Shown here piece after piece: positions 1 through 8,082 of a DNA stretch of 64,000 bases. The stretch is taken from positions 124,001 to 188,000 of the forward strand of contig NZ_JAHWXO010000003.1 of assembly GCF_019857205.1 (NCBI RefSeq), written 5' to 3'. This DNA is from Qipengyuania pacifica (GTDB taxonomy: Bacteria > Pseudomonadota > Alphaproteobacteria > Sphingomonadales > Sphingomonadaceae). Position 1 is the first letter of the stretch. The number at the start of each line of letters is the position of its first letter. Below the pieces are notes generated by a model. That model worked only from the letters and a program-made list of their open reading frames with translations, was not told where the DNA came from and did no database searches. The translations under genes and the position numbers were made by a program.

Positions 1-2634
1 CACCAGATCCTTGTCGAGAACCTGGCCAGGCACTTCGCCGTTCGGACCAGTCCCGGCTCCGCGATAGCGAGTGATCAGATCGCAGAACGGATTGTTAAGA
101 TCAGGCAAATCGTAACAGGTATTTACAATACCTTGAGCGGAAACAGCCGTGATTACGTCCTTAACCTTAATGTCGAAGTAATCGACTGTCACAGCCAGAC
201 CCGGAATGGCGCGCGGCTGAATGACTGCGCCAATAGTATAGGAGTCGGACTTTTCCTCGCCCAGATTGGGATTGCTACCGCTGAGAATTTCGAGCGAATA
301 GTTCGGCAGGGCGATAAACTGCGGATCTGTGAGCAAAGCTCCCAGGTCAGCTTGACAGTTCGCCCGACGGTTTGCCGAACCCTGTGATAAGTTCTGTGGC
401 AGACACGGGTCGGAGAAGCCCGGAGCGAAGTTTTGCGTGATTGGAAACGCTGTTTCGCTCAGATTAGGGGCACGTACAGACCGACCATATTGTGCACGGA
501 AGGTGATATCAGGGATGGGGGCCCACTCTACACCGCCATTATAGGCATATGTCGTTCCCACAGAACCACCATAATCAGAGACACGTCCAGCGGCCGAAAC
601 CGTGAGTTCCTCAAAGAACGGAACGCCACTCAGAATGGGAAGACGGATTTCACCGAAAGCTTCCGTCACTTCGAACGGATCCGGTGCGAATGTCGGAAGA
701 GCGTTATAGAAAGTGCGTCCCGATTCTACTAGCGGATCGGCTTGGTAGAACAGTTTCTCGCGCCGGTACTCCGCCCCGACAGCAAAGCCCACTGGGCCGC
801 CCGGCAAGTTGAAGAAGCCGCTTGTATCGCCTGCCACGAAACCGCTGATCACTAGCTGTTCCAGTTCAGCTTTTGAAACGGTGTCTTCAAGGATGTAGTT
901 TGCGGCGGCGGCGTTATCGCCCTGGCCAAACGGATTGTACGCAACGCAGTTGGCAATGTCCTGAGCCAGTGCATCAGTGTCGCCGGCAAGGCCGTACTCG
1001 AAAGCGGCGGTTGGGTCGTACTGTGAACGACATGCAATTTGCCCTGTCGCCGGATTAATGCCGGAGTCGAGTGCAAGCATGAAACGCTGGGGAATGATAT
1101 TACCCAGAATTGTAGTGTCTTCCTTCACCTTCCCGTAATTGGCTGAAATTTCATAGTTCCAGCTGTCTAGGAAGTCGCCGCGTACGCCTGCCACGACGCG
1201 GAAAACATCACGTTCGGACCGTTCGTCACGGTTTCCAAGGTCGAGCAATGAGCGACCGATTGCAAAGCGATAGGAGCCGTCAGCAATGGCCGCCAAGTCG
1301 TCTGGAGAAAGCGGAACCTGACCGCTGAGACGGCTATTGAGGCCCGAAGCGATCAACTGATCCGTGATAACGCCACGAGCCTGTGAGCTGAGGAACGGAT
1401 TGTCGAGGCGCACGAACTCACGCGGGTCCCCATACGTAAATCCGCTCTGAACGAAAGCCGGGCTTGATTGTTGACCCTGCGTGTTGATTCGAACGTACTT
1501 CGCTTCGACAAACGGCTGAAAAGCTTCTGCCACTTCAAAGCGTGCAAGAAGGTTAACGTTGTAGCGTTCCTGCTGCGGGAACACGCTAAGCAGCGTACCC
1601 TCGCGGCCGGTTTGGCCATTGCTGTTGACGATGCTTCCAAAAGGTCCGGTCGACGTACGTGTGCCCGTTTGCTGAACCAGCTGCCCGTCGGGCGTGAAGA
1701 TGTAGTTGCAGTTGTACGGAACGTTATTCAGACCAGTTCCACACGGTGCCGCACCATTCTGCTGCGGGAAGGGCACGAGCGAATTGAAATCGATCGTGGT
1801 TGACCCGATATTCCGAAAGAACGCTCTGTCGGGGAATCCATCGGAATTGGTGGCACTATCCGTGTCGATAACGAGGAAACCGTCGTTCCGACGAAGGAAG
1901 CTCACGTCTGATCCGAAAACGCGATCCTGGTTTGCGTATTCGCCGTGAATTGTAATGTTTCCGCGACCATCCGCGAAATTCTGACCCGCGAGGATCGATA
2001 CGTATTGCGAGGGGAACGTACCCTCGTCGTTGACACTGATGTGGCCACGGCCCTGAATGCCTTCAAAGTCATCCTTCAGAATGAAGTTGACGACGCCGGC
2101 GATTGCGTCGGAGCCGTAAATTGCCGAATTGCCACCGGTAACTACGTCAACACGTTCGATCAGATCGTTTGGAATGGTATTGACGTCTACTGACGTGCCG
2201 TTCGACAGGATGTCCGACGCCACATGGCGGCGACCATTCACCAGGACGAGCGTGCGGGCAGTGCCCAGGCCGCGAAGGTCGAGAAGATTGAGGCCAGTCG
2301 TACCAAGGAAACGACCGGCGTTTGCTTGGCTGAATGTGCTGCGAAGCTGCGGAAGGTCGTTGAGCGTATCGCCGATGTTAATCGACGACTGTTCAAAGAT
2401 CTGCTCCCCCGTCAGCGTCGTAACTGGAACCTGCGATGTTAGCTCAGGTCGCGAGATGCGCGATCCGGTGACGATGATTGCATTGCTTTCGACAGGTGCG
2501 GCTTCAGCTGGGTCGCTGGCGACGGCGTCATCGGCGTCCTGCGCGAAACCTGGAGTCGAGAACGCAAGGGCGGCGAGCCCTGCGCTGGTGAGCAGTGCGG
2601 CCCGTCCACCCGAGGCGGAAAAGGTCTTTTTCAT
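1..2634 (-). CDS. TonB-dependent outer membrane receptor, C-terminus cut by window edge
   Basis: An open frame runs from the ATG at 2634 to base 1 without a stop, so 878 codons are present and the C-terminal strands lie outside the window. Residues 1 to about 30 form a signal peptide (MKKTFSASGG, hydrophobic core, cleavage near GFAQD). The plug domain follows, with 'IIVTGSRI' near residue 58, 'DLRGLGTARTLVLVNGRR' near 120-135 and 'YGSDAIAGVVNF' near 175. The rest is an Asn/Gly/aromatic-rich beta barrel. Family members import scarce ligands (siderophores, cobalamin, oligosaccharides, nickel) across the outer membrane using TonB-ExbBD energy; nothing here names the ligand. A GGGGA ribosome binding site lies about 9 bases before the ATG. 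Its sequence is clearly different from the second receptor at 3501-6425, so it is not a recent duplicate. Confidence 0.93.
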   Translation of the reverse strand, partial: MKKTFSASGGRAALLTSAGLAALAFSTPGFAQDADDAVASDPAEAAPVESNAIIVTGSRISRPELTSQVPVTTLTGEQIFEQSSINIGDTLNDLPQLRSTFSQANAGRFLGTTGLNLLDLRGLGTARTLVLVNGRRHVASDILSNGTSVDVNTIPNDLIERVDVVTGGNSAIYGSDAIAGVVNFILKDDFEGIQGRGHISVNDEGTFPSQYVSILAGQNFADGRGNITIHGEYANQDRVFGSDVSFLRRNDGFLVIDTDSATNSDGFPDRAFFRNIGSTTIDFNSLVPFPQQNGAAPCGTGLNNVPYNCNYIFTPDGQLVQQTGTRTSTGPFGSIVNSNGQTGREGTLLSVFPQQERYNVNLLARFEVAEAFQPFVEAKYVRINTQGQQSSPAFVQSGFTYGDPREFVRLDNPFLSSQARGVITDQLIASGLNSRLSGQVPLSPDDLAAIADGSYRFAIGRSLLDLGNRDERSERDVFRVVAGVRGDFLDSWNYEISANYGKVKEDTTILGNIIPQRFMLALDSGINPATGQIACRSQYDPTAAFEYGLAGDTDALAQDIANCVAYNPFGQGDNAAAANYILEDTVSKAELEQLVISGFVAGDTSGFFNLPGGPVGFAVGAEYRREKLFYQADPLVESGRTFYNALPTFAPDPFEVTEAFGEIRLPILSGVPFFEELTVSAAGRVSDYGGSVGTTYAYNGGVEWAPIPDITFRAQYGRSVRAPNLSETAFPITQNFAPGFSDPCLPQNLSQGSANRRANCQADLGALLTDPQFIALPNYSLEILSGSNPNLGEEKSDSYTIGAVIQPRAIPGLAVTVDYFDIKVKDVITAVSAQGIVNTCYDLPDLNNPFCDLITRYRGAGTGPNGEVPGQVLDKDLV

Positions 2635-2753
2635 TTATTTAGTCCCCTAACTGTGCCGGAGGAACCGGCCCATTGTGGGACTCAAGCAAGGTGAGGCCGC
2701 TCAGGCAACCCGTATGGAACCAAAACCCATAGATCATTCAGATTTTGGCACGG

Positions 2754-2822
2754 GTGTATCAAAAATGTGACGGGTTAAGTGGCGTCGGCAACACCGCTTC
2801 GAATTATGGGATTTTGATACAC
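2754..2822. promoter_or_regulatory. Inverted pair of an 11-bp motif upstream of the TonB receptor
   Basis: GTGTATCAAAA at 2754-2764 is repeated exactly in inverted orientation as TTTTGATACAC at 2812-2822, 47 bp apart. A related GATTTTGGCAC lies just beside it at 2741-2751. The pair sits 120-190 bp upstream of the ATG of the receptor at 1-2634. Two facing operator half-sites, or two binding sites for one repressor, would look like this; the link to regulation of the receptor is inference. Confidence 0.45.
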
Positions 2823-2999
2823 TCGTCCGTATCGCGGAGGCATTCATCACCGGCTCTATCTTGGGCTTTTAAAATAGAGCCACGTGCCTGCACACGAACA
2901 TTCTTGATATATTTGATAGTGAGCAAGTACTTGGGCGCTGGCGCTAAATTTTAGATTTAAAACCTTTCCATGCGCGCTTGATCCACCTTGCTCGTGAAA

Positions 3000-3055
3000 G
3001 GCAATGGCAGGGAATAAATGTCATAGTCCCATCTCCGGGGCTAATTCCCATTGCC
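3000..3055. repeat. Imperfect inverted repeat downstream of the small secreted gene
   Basis: The left arm at 3000-3015 reads GGCAATGGCAGGGAAT and the right arm at 3044-3055 reads ATTCCCATTGCC, which pairs with it except for a 4-base bulge. It lies just past the stop of the minus-strand gene at 3084-3389. It could form a hairpin at the 3' end of that transcript, but there is no clear T-run, so I do not call it an intrinsic terminator. Confidence 0.35.
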
Positions 3056-3083
3056 GCTTGATTACGCGCCCCAGTTTTGGAGA

Positions 3084-3389
3084 TTACCCTCTGCTGCAAA
3101 ACCCCGCATTAGAGCATACACCTTCTTGGTTGGTCATCTCACCAGCAGCATTACGAGTGCCGCGTTCGTAATCGATCCATTCAGTCCGGGTCATGCAGAT
3201 GCGTTCGCGCTTAGCGCGCGAGCCAGTCACCTTAAACGACTTACAAATCTTCTTGTTTGCATCCTCTGCTTCCTCAGGCGCGGGAGCATCGGCGGCGTTT
3301 GTCGCGCTAGCGGTCCGTAAAAGCTCCCCCGCTGGTGCAGTGGCGCTCGTTTGCAGAATAAAGGCTGAAAAGAGCATGAGTAAGTACAT
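3084..3389 (-). CDS. Small secreted protein of the sphingomonad 'KICKSFKVTGSR' type, unknown function
   Basis: The product is 101 residues with an N-terminal hydrophobic signal (MYLLMLFSAFILQTSATA) and no further membrane segment. The mature part has an Ala/Glu-rich stretch and then a conserved-looking block 'ICKSFKVTGSRAKRERICMT', with two more Cys near the C-terminus. Four Cys in a short exported protein suggest disulfides in the periplasm. I recall similar short 'C..VTGSR....C' proteins in sphingomonads, always uncharacterised. The start is well supported: GGAGG at 3395-3399 sits 5 bases before the ATG. It lies between two TonB receptor genes on the same strand, which may or may not be meaningful. 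Confidence 0.75.
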   Translation of the reverse strand: MYLLMLFSAFILQTSATAPAGELLRTASATNAADAPAPEEAEDANKKICKSFKVTGSRAKRERICMTRTEWIDYERGTRNAAGEMTNQEGVCSNAGFCSRG

Positions 3390-3450
3390 AGAATCCTCCG
3401 TTGCAAACGGAAGTGTACATTAATCTCATACGCGCCTCAATGCAGGTAAT

Positions 3451-3476
3451 AAAAAAGGGGCGGCCGAAGCCGCCCC
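3451..3476 (-). terminator. Intrinsic terminator of the second TonB receptor gene
   Basis: On the minus strand GGGGCGGC pairs with GCCGCCCC around a TTCG tetraloop (3457-3476). A run of six T follows, read as six A on the plus strand at 3451-3456. It starts 25 bases after the stop of the gene at 3501-6425. The 8-bp all-GC stem, UUCG loop and T-run are a textbook Rho-independent terminator. Confidence 0.9.
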
Positions 3477-3500
3477 TTTCAATTCTCGTTCTAAATGAAA

Positions 3501-6425
3501 TTAGAACGTCATGCGAGCAGTTACCGAATAACGGCGGCCGAGCGCATCGTAGGTCGACGGGAACACGTTACCGCTGTTGTAAGCCGTCGAACCGATGTTG
3601 CTGCCAACCACCTTCGGTTCGTTATCGAACAGGTTGATGACAGCAGCAGTCAGCGCAAACGAGTCGGTCACGTTGAAGACGGCGGTCAGATCGAAGTAAT
3701 GTTCCGACGGGATCGTGCGGAAATCTTCGAGGAACGCGTCAGCAACCAGAGGCTCGACTTCGACCGCGTCGATAAAGCGCCAGCGAAGCGAGAGATCAAC
3801 TTGGTCGAAGCTGAGCGTCGTACGCTGCGTGAACGAGAACTCCGGCTGAATTGATGCGCAGTTGATGCTGTAATAGCCAACGCATTCACGGTTCAGGCTG
3901 GCCGGGTCGTCCTGGTTCGCCTTGAAGCGCGAACGGTTCGTCCAGTTACCGAAGAAGCCCAGGTCGAGACCAGCGAAACCGAGATCGGTGCTATAGTTGG
4001 CAACGAGATCGATACCGTCAGTGAAAATCTGACCCTGGTTGGTCAGAACCAGCGGAAGGCCCGGTGTCGTGCCCACGTTACCGAACAGGTTGCCGGTAGC
4101 CGGGTTACGACGGATCGAGGTGCAGGCTGGGTTGGTCGGCGATGGATTGTTATCAAAACACGCACTGAAGACGTCACCGATCGTCGGTGAGGTAATGGCA
4201 TCGTTCAGTTTGATGTTGTAATAGTCAATCGTCATCGAAAGACCGGGGGCGAACACGGGCTGGAACACAGCGCCGATGGTCCACGTGTTGGCCTTTTCAG
4301 CAGCCAGATTGGGGTTGCCACCGGTTGTCACGTTAACCTGTCCGGCCGGATCGACGATAATGCTGCCGATCGAAGTGGCCGGTGCACCCTGCGCAAGACA
4401 GATTGCACGCAGATTGGCATCGGTCGTCGGCGCCGCGCCCGCGCACGGGTCGGTGTCGAAGTTGTCGAGACCAGTTACGGGAACTGCGAACAGTTCAGCG
4501 ATGTTCGGCGCGCGGGTAACGCGCTGATAACCACCGCGGATCTGCAGGCTCGGTACCGGGGACCAGCTACCGCCGGCCTTCCAGGTGTATTCCGTACCCG
4601 TCGTCGAGTAATCGGAGATACGACCTGCCAGCTCAAGCGTAAGTTCGTCGGCAAAGGCAGCGCCGCTCACCAGCGGAACGACGAGCTCGCCGAACACTTC
4701 CTTGACGTCGTATGCACCCTCTACGTCCGGCGAAGCGGCACCATTACCGAGCACTTCACCCGGGGTCTGCGAAAGCAGGTCCGAACGGCTGAAGGCAGAG
4801 TAATCGCGATATTCTGCACCAAGTGCGATCGCGATAGGTTCAGCTGAAATGCCGAAACCAACGTCGCCCGAAATGAACGCCTGGACCTGACTCAGTGCAG
4901 CACCTTCGGTACCACTGTTACCCACATCGAGGAATGACTGGACTGCAGGTGTGATGCTGCCTGCGGGACCAAAGAGATCGATTGGCACGCAGCCGTCGCT
5001 GTCATCGAGGCAGGTGTTCGGATTGGTCGCCAGCACCGCTTGCTGAAGGCGAGTGAAAGTGCCGTTACCCGACTGCCTGGAGACGTTTTCACTCTCGCCG
5101 TATGCTCCGAAAATTTCCCAATCGAGATTGGCAACCAGAGCACCGCGAGCGCCGGCCTTAACCTGGAAGAGGCGGGTGCGGTATTCATTCAGACGCGGGC
5201 CGAATTCGATGAAGCGGCGACCATAGTCGATACCAACGGTGCGATACGCAGGATCATTGGGGTCCGTTGCCAATGCCGCAGCGTCGCATTCAGCCTGCGA
5301 GAACAACGGCTGCGTCCCGGCAAGATCGGCATCTGTATCGAAGCCGCAGATCTGGTTGCGAATTCCGCCCGGGAGGAACGGGTTCGACAGCGGCGTGTCG
5401 AGAACGTTACGGAAAGTACCCGAAGAAGCAATGATCGTGGAAGTCGTGCTCTGAACGAACATACCTTCGGCGAACACTTCTATCGCATCGTTAATCTCAT
5501 AGCGCGAGGAACCATACAGGCGGTACTGTTCCAGCGGGGTCTGATAGATGTTCTGCGGGTTGAAGTTGAACGGGGCGTAGAACGGAACCAACGAAGTACC
5601 GTCCGGCGAAACCTGAAGAGTGCCGCTGGTTGTGCCCGGAACCGTGATGACGCTCGGAATAGCCGTCGACGAGCCGCCGGCTGCGCCAGTGATCGAGCTG
5701 ATGTTGTTCACACCATAAGAGCGATCACCCTGGAAGATTGCTTCACGGTTGGTGTAGCCGACTGCGAACACGGCGTTACCGCGGCCATCGCCGAAGTTGC
5801 CGCCAACGATCATGTCGCCGCGGAAGGTGTAGCCGTCACCTTCTTCGGTGATCTGGTTGGTTGCCGAAATATCGACACCTTCGAAATCGCGCTTCGTGAC
5901 GAAGTTCACAACCCCGGAAATAGCGTCCGCACCGTAAGTGGCGCCAGCGCCACCGGTCAAAACGTCCATGCGCTCGAGTAGTGCGACAGGAATGACGTCG
6001 ATGTTCGTAAGGCCGTTGAGGCCTTGGGGAACGAGGCGCGTACCGTTAAGGAGAACGAGGTTGCGGTTGGCGCCAAGGCCGCGCAGGTTGACATAAGTCG
6101 AACCCCCGTTGCCGTTGTTGACGTTCGAACCGACGCTCGGAACGAGACCCGGAATCTGACGCAGCGATTCTTCGGCAGTGTTAGCCTGCTGAAGTGAAAG
6201 TTCTTCCGCGGTAACAACTGCTACCGGGCTCGCCTGCTCGAGGTTGGGGTTCTGAATGCGCGAACCGGTAACGACAATCGACTGGCCTGGCGCGGGTGCA
6301 TCAGCGGTTGCAGCGGATTCAATTCCACCTTCGTCGCTGTCCTGAGCCATCGCCGGCTGCGCCAGAAGCGCAAGACCGAGAACGGCGGGTGCCGCACTGG
6401 CTTTGAAATAGGTTTGGAGTTTCAC
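3501..6425 (-). CDS. TonB-dependent outer membrane receptor
   Basis: The complete receptor has 974 residues. The start is a GTG at 6425 with AGAGGG about 9 bases upstream, giving the signal peptide MKLQTYFKASAAPAVLGLAL cleaved near AMAQD. The plug has 'SIVVTGSRI' near residue 50, 'YVNLRGLGANRNLVLLNGTR' near 115 and 'YGADAISGVVNFV' near 165. The barrel follows and ends in the expected aromatic residue (RMTF). No N-terminal STN signalling domain is present, so there is no sign of a FecA-type sigma-factor partner. The ligand cannot be told from the sequence; large 'VTGSRI' receptors of this kind are abundant in Sphingomonadales. It is transcribed toward its own terminator at 3451-3476, separately from the receptor at 1-2634. 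Confidence 0.96.
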   Translation of the reverse strand: MKLQTYFKASAAPAVLGLALLAQPAMAQDSDEGGIESAATADAPAPGQSIVVTGSRIQNPNLEQASPVAVVTAEELSLQQANTAEESLRQIPGLVPSVGSNVNNGNGGSTYVNLRGLGANRNLVLLNGTRLVPQGLNGLTNIDVIPVALLERMDVLTGGAGATYGADAISGVVNFVTKRDFEGVDISATNQITEEGDGYTFRGDMIVGGNFGDGRGNAVFAVGYTNREAIFQGDRSYGVNNISSITGAAGGSSTAIPSVITVPGTTSGTLQVSPDGTSLVPFYAPFNFNPQNIYQTPLEQYRLYGSSRYEINDAIEVFAEGMFVQSTTSTIIASSGTFRNVLDTPLSNPFLPGGIRNQICGFDTDADLAGTQPLFSQAECDAAALATDPNDPAYRTVGIDYGRRFIEFGPRLNEYRTRLFQVKAGARGALVANLDWEIFGAYGESENVSRQSGNGTFTRLQQAVLATNPNTCLDDSDGCVPIDLFGPAGSITPAVQSFLDVGNSGTEGAALSQVQAFISGDVGFGISAEPIAIALGAEYRDYSAFSRSDLLSQTPGEVLGNGAASPDVEGAYDVKEVFGELVVPLVSGAAFADELTLELAGRISDYSTTGTEYTWKAGGSWSPVPSLQIRGGYQRVTRAPNIAELFAVPVTGLDNFDTDPCAGAAPTTDANLRAICLAQGAPATSIGSIIVDPAGQVNVTTGGNPNLAAEKANTWTIGAVFQPVFAPGLSMTIDYYNIKLNDAITSPTIGDVFSACFDNNPSPTNPACTSIRRNPATGNLFGNVGTTPGLPLVLTNQGQIFTDGIDLVANYSTDLGFAGLDLGFFGNWTNRSRFKANQDDPASLNRECVGYYSINCASIQPEFSFTQRTTLSFDQVDLSLRWRFIDAVEVEPLVADAFLEDFRTIPSEHYFDLTAVFNVTDSFALTAAVINLFDNEPKVVGSNIGSTAYNSGNVFPSTYDALGRRYSVTARMTF

Positions 6426-6616
6426 TCTGATAATCCCTCTATTGATCGACCGACCCCTGAGTGTCGGATCTCCAAGGAACCCCTGAGAGGAAATTAGAAC
6501 ACGTCAAAGCAGCGCTCCTACGTATATCCACTCCCTCCAGCGGATTGCGCCATGTGCCTTTATGGCCGCGCCGAATGCAAAGGTTTTGTTACATTCAGTG
6601 CGGTTTGGAGCCACGG

Positions 6617-6636
6617 GTGTGACGCCGATGTCACAC
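6617..6636. promoter_or_regulatory. Perfect 20-bp palindromic operator candidate
   Basis: GTGTGAC, six bases, then GTCACAC: a perfect 7-bp inverted repeat in the divergent gap, about 190 bp before the receptor start and 165 bp before the thiolase start. The TGTGA/TCACA ends resemble Crp/Fnr-family half-sites, but the spacing between them is 8 rather than the usual 6 bases, so that assignment is uncertain. Confidence 0.5.
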
Positions 6637-6700
6637 ACGGTCCAATGGGCGTTTTGGTCGAAAATTTCGCTGAAATAAGCTGTTGCGCAAGACTCGAAAA

Positions 6701-6722
6701 GTCGACCGGTCCGCCGGTTGAC
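6701..6722. promoter_or_regulatory. Near-perfect 22-bp inverted repeat close to the thiolase gene
   Basis: The arms GTC-ACCGG and CCGGT-GAC pair around a central TCCG, with one mismatched position in each arm. The repeat ends about 78 bp before the thiolase ATG, in the range where a repressor site would overlap or follow a promoter. A TetR- or MarR-type operator is possible; a MarR regulator gene lies downstream at 9992-10462. The connection is inference. Confidence 0.4.
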
Positions 6723-6800
6723 GTTCACGTAAGGCGGCCCTAGGAACCGGTACCTAATCGAAACCTAACGCTGTTACAGTTGTATGACGAGAGGATGACA

Positions 6801-7973
6801 ATGCCCCAAGCCTATATAGTCGAAGCCGTCCGTACCGCCGGGGGGCGCCGTGGGGGACGTCTTGCCGGGGTGCATCCGGTTGATCTCGCTGCAAGATCGC
6901 TGGACGCGATCATGGAGCGCAGCGGTCTCGAGGCCACGGCCATCGACGATGTGGTGATGGGCTGCGTCAGCCAGGGCGGCGAGCAGGCGATGCAGGTCGG
7001 GCGCAACGCGGTGCTCGCGTCAAAGCATCTGGGCGAGGGTGTTCCTGCGGTCACGATCGATCGCCAGTGCGGCTCCAGCCAGCAGGCGATCCAGTTCGCC
7101 GCGCAGGCGGTGATGAGCGGTACGCAGGATGTCGTGATCGCAGCAGGCGTCGAAAGCATGAGCCGGGTGCCGATGGGTTCGACCGCCATGTTCCACATGA
7201 AGGAGGGCCTGGGTAACTACAAGTCACCGGGTCTGGAGGAGAAATATCCCGGCATCCAGTGGAGCCAGTTCATGGGTGCCGAGATGATTGCGCAGAAGCA
7301 CGGGTTTTCGAAGGACGATCTTGATCGCTTCGCCTTCGCCAGTCACCAGAAAGCGATTGAGGCCACCAAGTCGGGCGCGTTCGACCGGGAAATCGTCGGT
7401 GTCGAGATCGATACGGCCGAGGGCGAGGAATGCCACGCGGTCGATGAGGGCATCCGCTTCGATGCGACGCTCGATGGCATCGCGGGCGTCAAACTGCTCA
7501 GCCCCGAGGGTAGGATTACCGCTGCCACCAGCAGCCAGATATGCGACGGCTCCAGTGCGGTTCTCGTCGTGTCGGAACAGGCGCTGAAGGACTACGGCCT
7601 GACGCCCATGGCGCGGATTGACAACCTTACAGTCACTGCCGGCGACCCGGTCATAATGCTCGAAGAACCGCTGTTTGCCACCGACCGCGCTCTTCAGCGT
7701 GCCGGTATGAAGATCGGCGACATCGATCTCTACGAGGTGAACGAGGCATTCGCCCCTGTCCCACTTGCCTGGTTGAAGCATACCGGAGCCGATCCGGACA
7801 AGCTCAACGTCAATGGCGGTGCGATTGCGCTGGGCCATCCGCTAGGGGCGTCTGGCACGAAATTGATGGCCACGCTCGTTCATGCGCTGAAAGCGCGGGG
7901 CAAGAAGTATGGCCTGCAGACGATGTGTGAAGGTGGCGGCGTTGCCAATGTCACTATCGTCGAGGCGCTTTGA
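6801..7973 (+). CDS. Acetyl-CoA C-acyltransferase (thiolase)
   Basis: This thiolase (390 residues) cleaves 3-ketoacyl-CoA to acetyl-CoA plus a shortened acyl-CoA, or condenses two acetyl-CoA. The catalytic set is in place: Cys90 in 'DRQCGSS', His346 in 'GGAIALGHPLGASG' and Cys376 in 'CEGGG'. The 'NEAF' motif precedes His346. The length matches the family. I chose the ATG at 6801 because GAGAGG (6789-6794) is 6 bases upstream; a TTG at 6780 and an ATG at 6795 are in frame but poorly placed. It leads a plus-strand series with a 3-hydroxyacyl-CoA dehydrogenase-like SDR and a crotonase, so a degradative beta-oxidation role is more likely than polyhydroxyalkanoate synthesis. The chain-length preference cannot be read from the sequence. 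Confidence 0.95.
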   Translation: MPQAYIVEAVRTAGGRRGGRLAGVHPVDLAARSLDAIMERSGLEATAIDDVVMGCVSQGGEQAMQVGRNAVLASKHLGEGVPAVTIDRQCGSSQQAIQFAAQAVMSGTQDVVIAAGVESMSRVPMGSTAMFHMKEGLGNYKSPGLEEKYPGIQWSQFMGAEMIAQKHGFSKDDLDRFAFASHQKAIEATKSGAFDREIVGVEIDTAEGEECHAVDEGIRFDATLDGIAGVKLLSPEGRITAATSSQICDGSSAVLVVSEQALKDYGLTPMARIDNLTVTAGDPVIMLEEPLFATDRALQRAGMKIGDIDLYEVNEAFAPVPLAWLKHTGADPDKLNVNGGAIALGHPLGASGTKLMATLVHALKARGKKYGLQTMCEGGGVANVTIVEAL

Positions 7974-8082
7974 CGAAGCGCGCCAATCCGGCCAAAGCCG
8001 GAAAGCGAAATTCAGTTTCGAACCCGTGCGAGAATGATACCGGCCATGGCCGGATCCTATAGAGTGATTGAGAGGAATATTC

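Larger units (their letters stand above)
2635..3083. other. Intergenic gap between two minus-strand genes
   Basis: This 449-bp gap holds no convincing gene on either strand and is more AT-rich than its surroundings. It is the upstream region of the receptor at 1-2634 and the downstream region of the small secreted protein at 3084-3389. It contains an 11-bp inverted repeat at 2754-2822, a short palindrome CAAGTACTTG at 2924-2933, and an inverted repeat at 3000-3055, listed separately where they look meaningful. I could not assign a -35/-10 pair with confidence. Confidence 0.6.
6426..6800. other. Divergent intergenic region between a TonB receptor and the thiolase
   Basis: This 375-bp gap separates the minus-strand receptor (start 6425) from the plus-strand thiolase (start 6801) and must carry both promoters. 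Short open frames exist, but none has a ribosome binding site or recognisable protein. Two inverted repeats, at 6617-6636 and 6701-6722, are listed separately. I do not see a clear sigma-70 promoter for either gene. Confidence 0.6.

Noticed and set aside
5040-5981. Long open frame (about 313 codons) antisense to the second TonB receptor
   Set aside because: Composition follows the GC-skewed third positions of the receptor gene on the other strand, and it encodes no recognisable domain.
6504-6728. Small open frame in the divergent gap before the thiolase
   Set aside because: No ribosome binding site, no hydrophobic or conserved segment, and it spans the two palindromes, which suggests control DNA.
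7987-8052. TCCGGC-CAAA-GCCGGA hairpin and CGGCCATGGCCG palindrome between the thiolase and SDR genes
   Set aside because: Short GC-rich symmetries without a T-run. They occur easily in DNA of this composition and do not support a terminator or operator call on their own.
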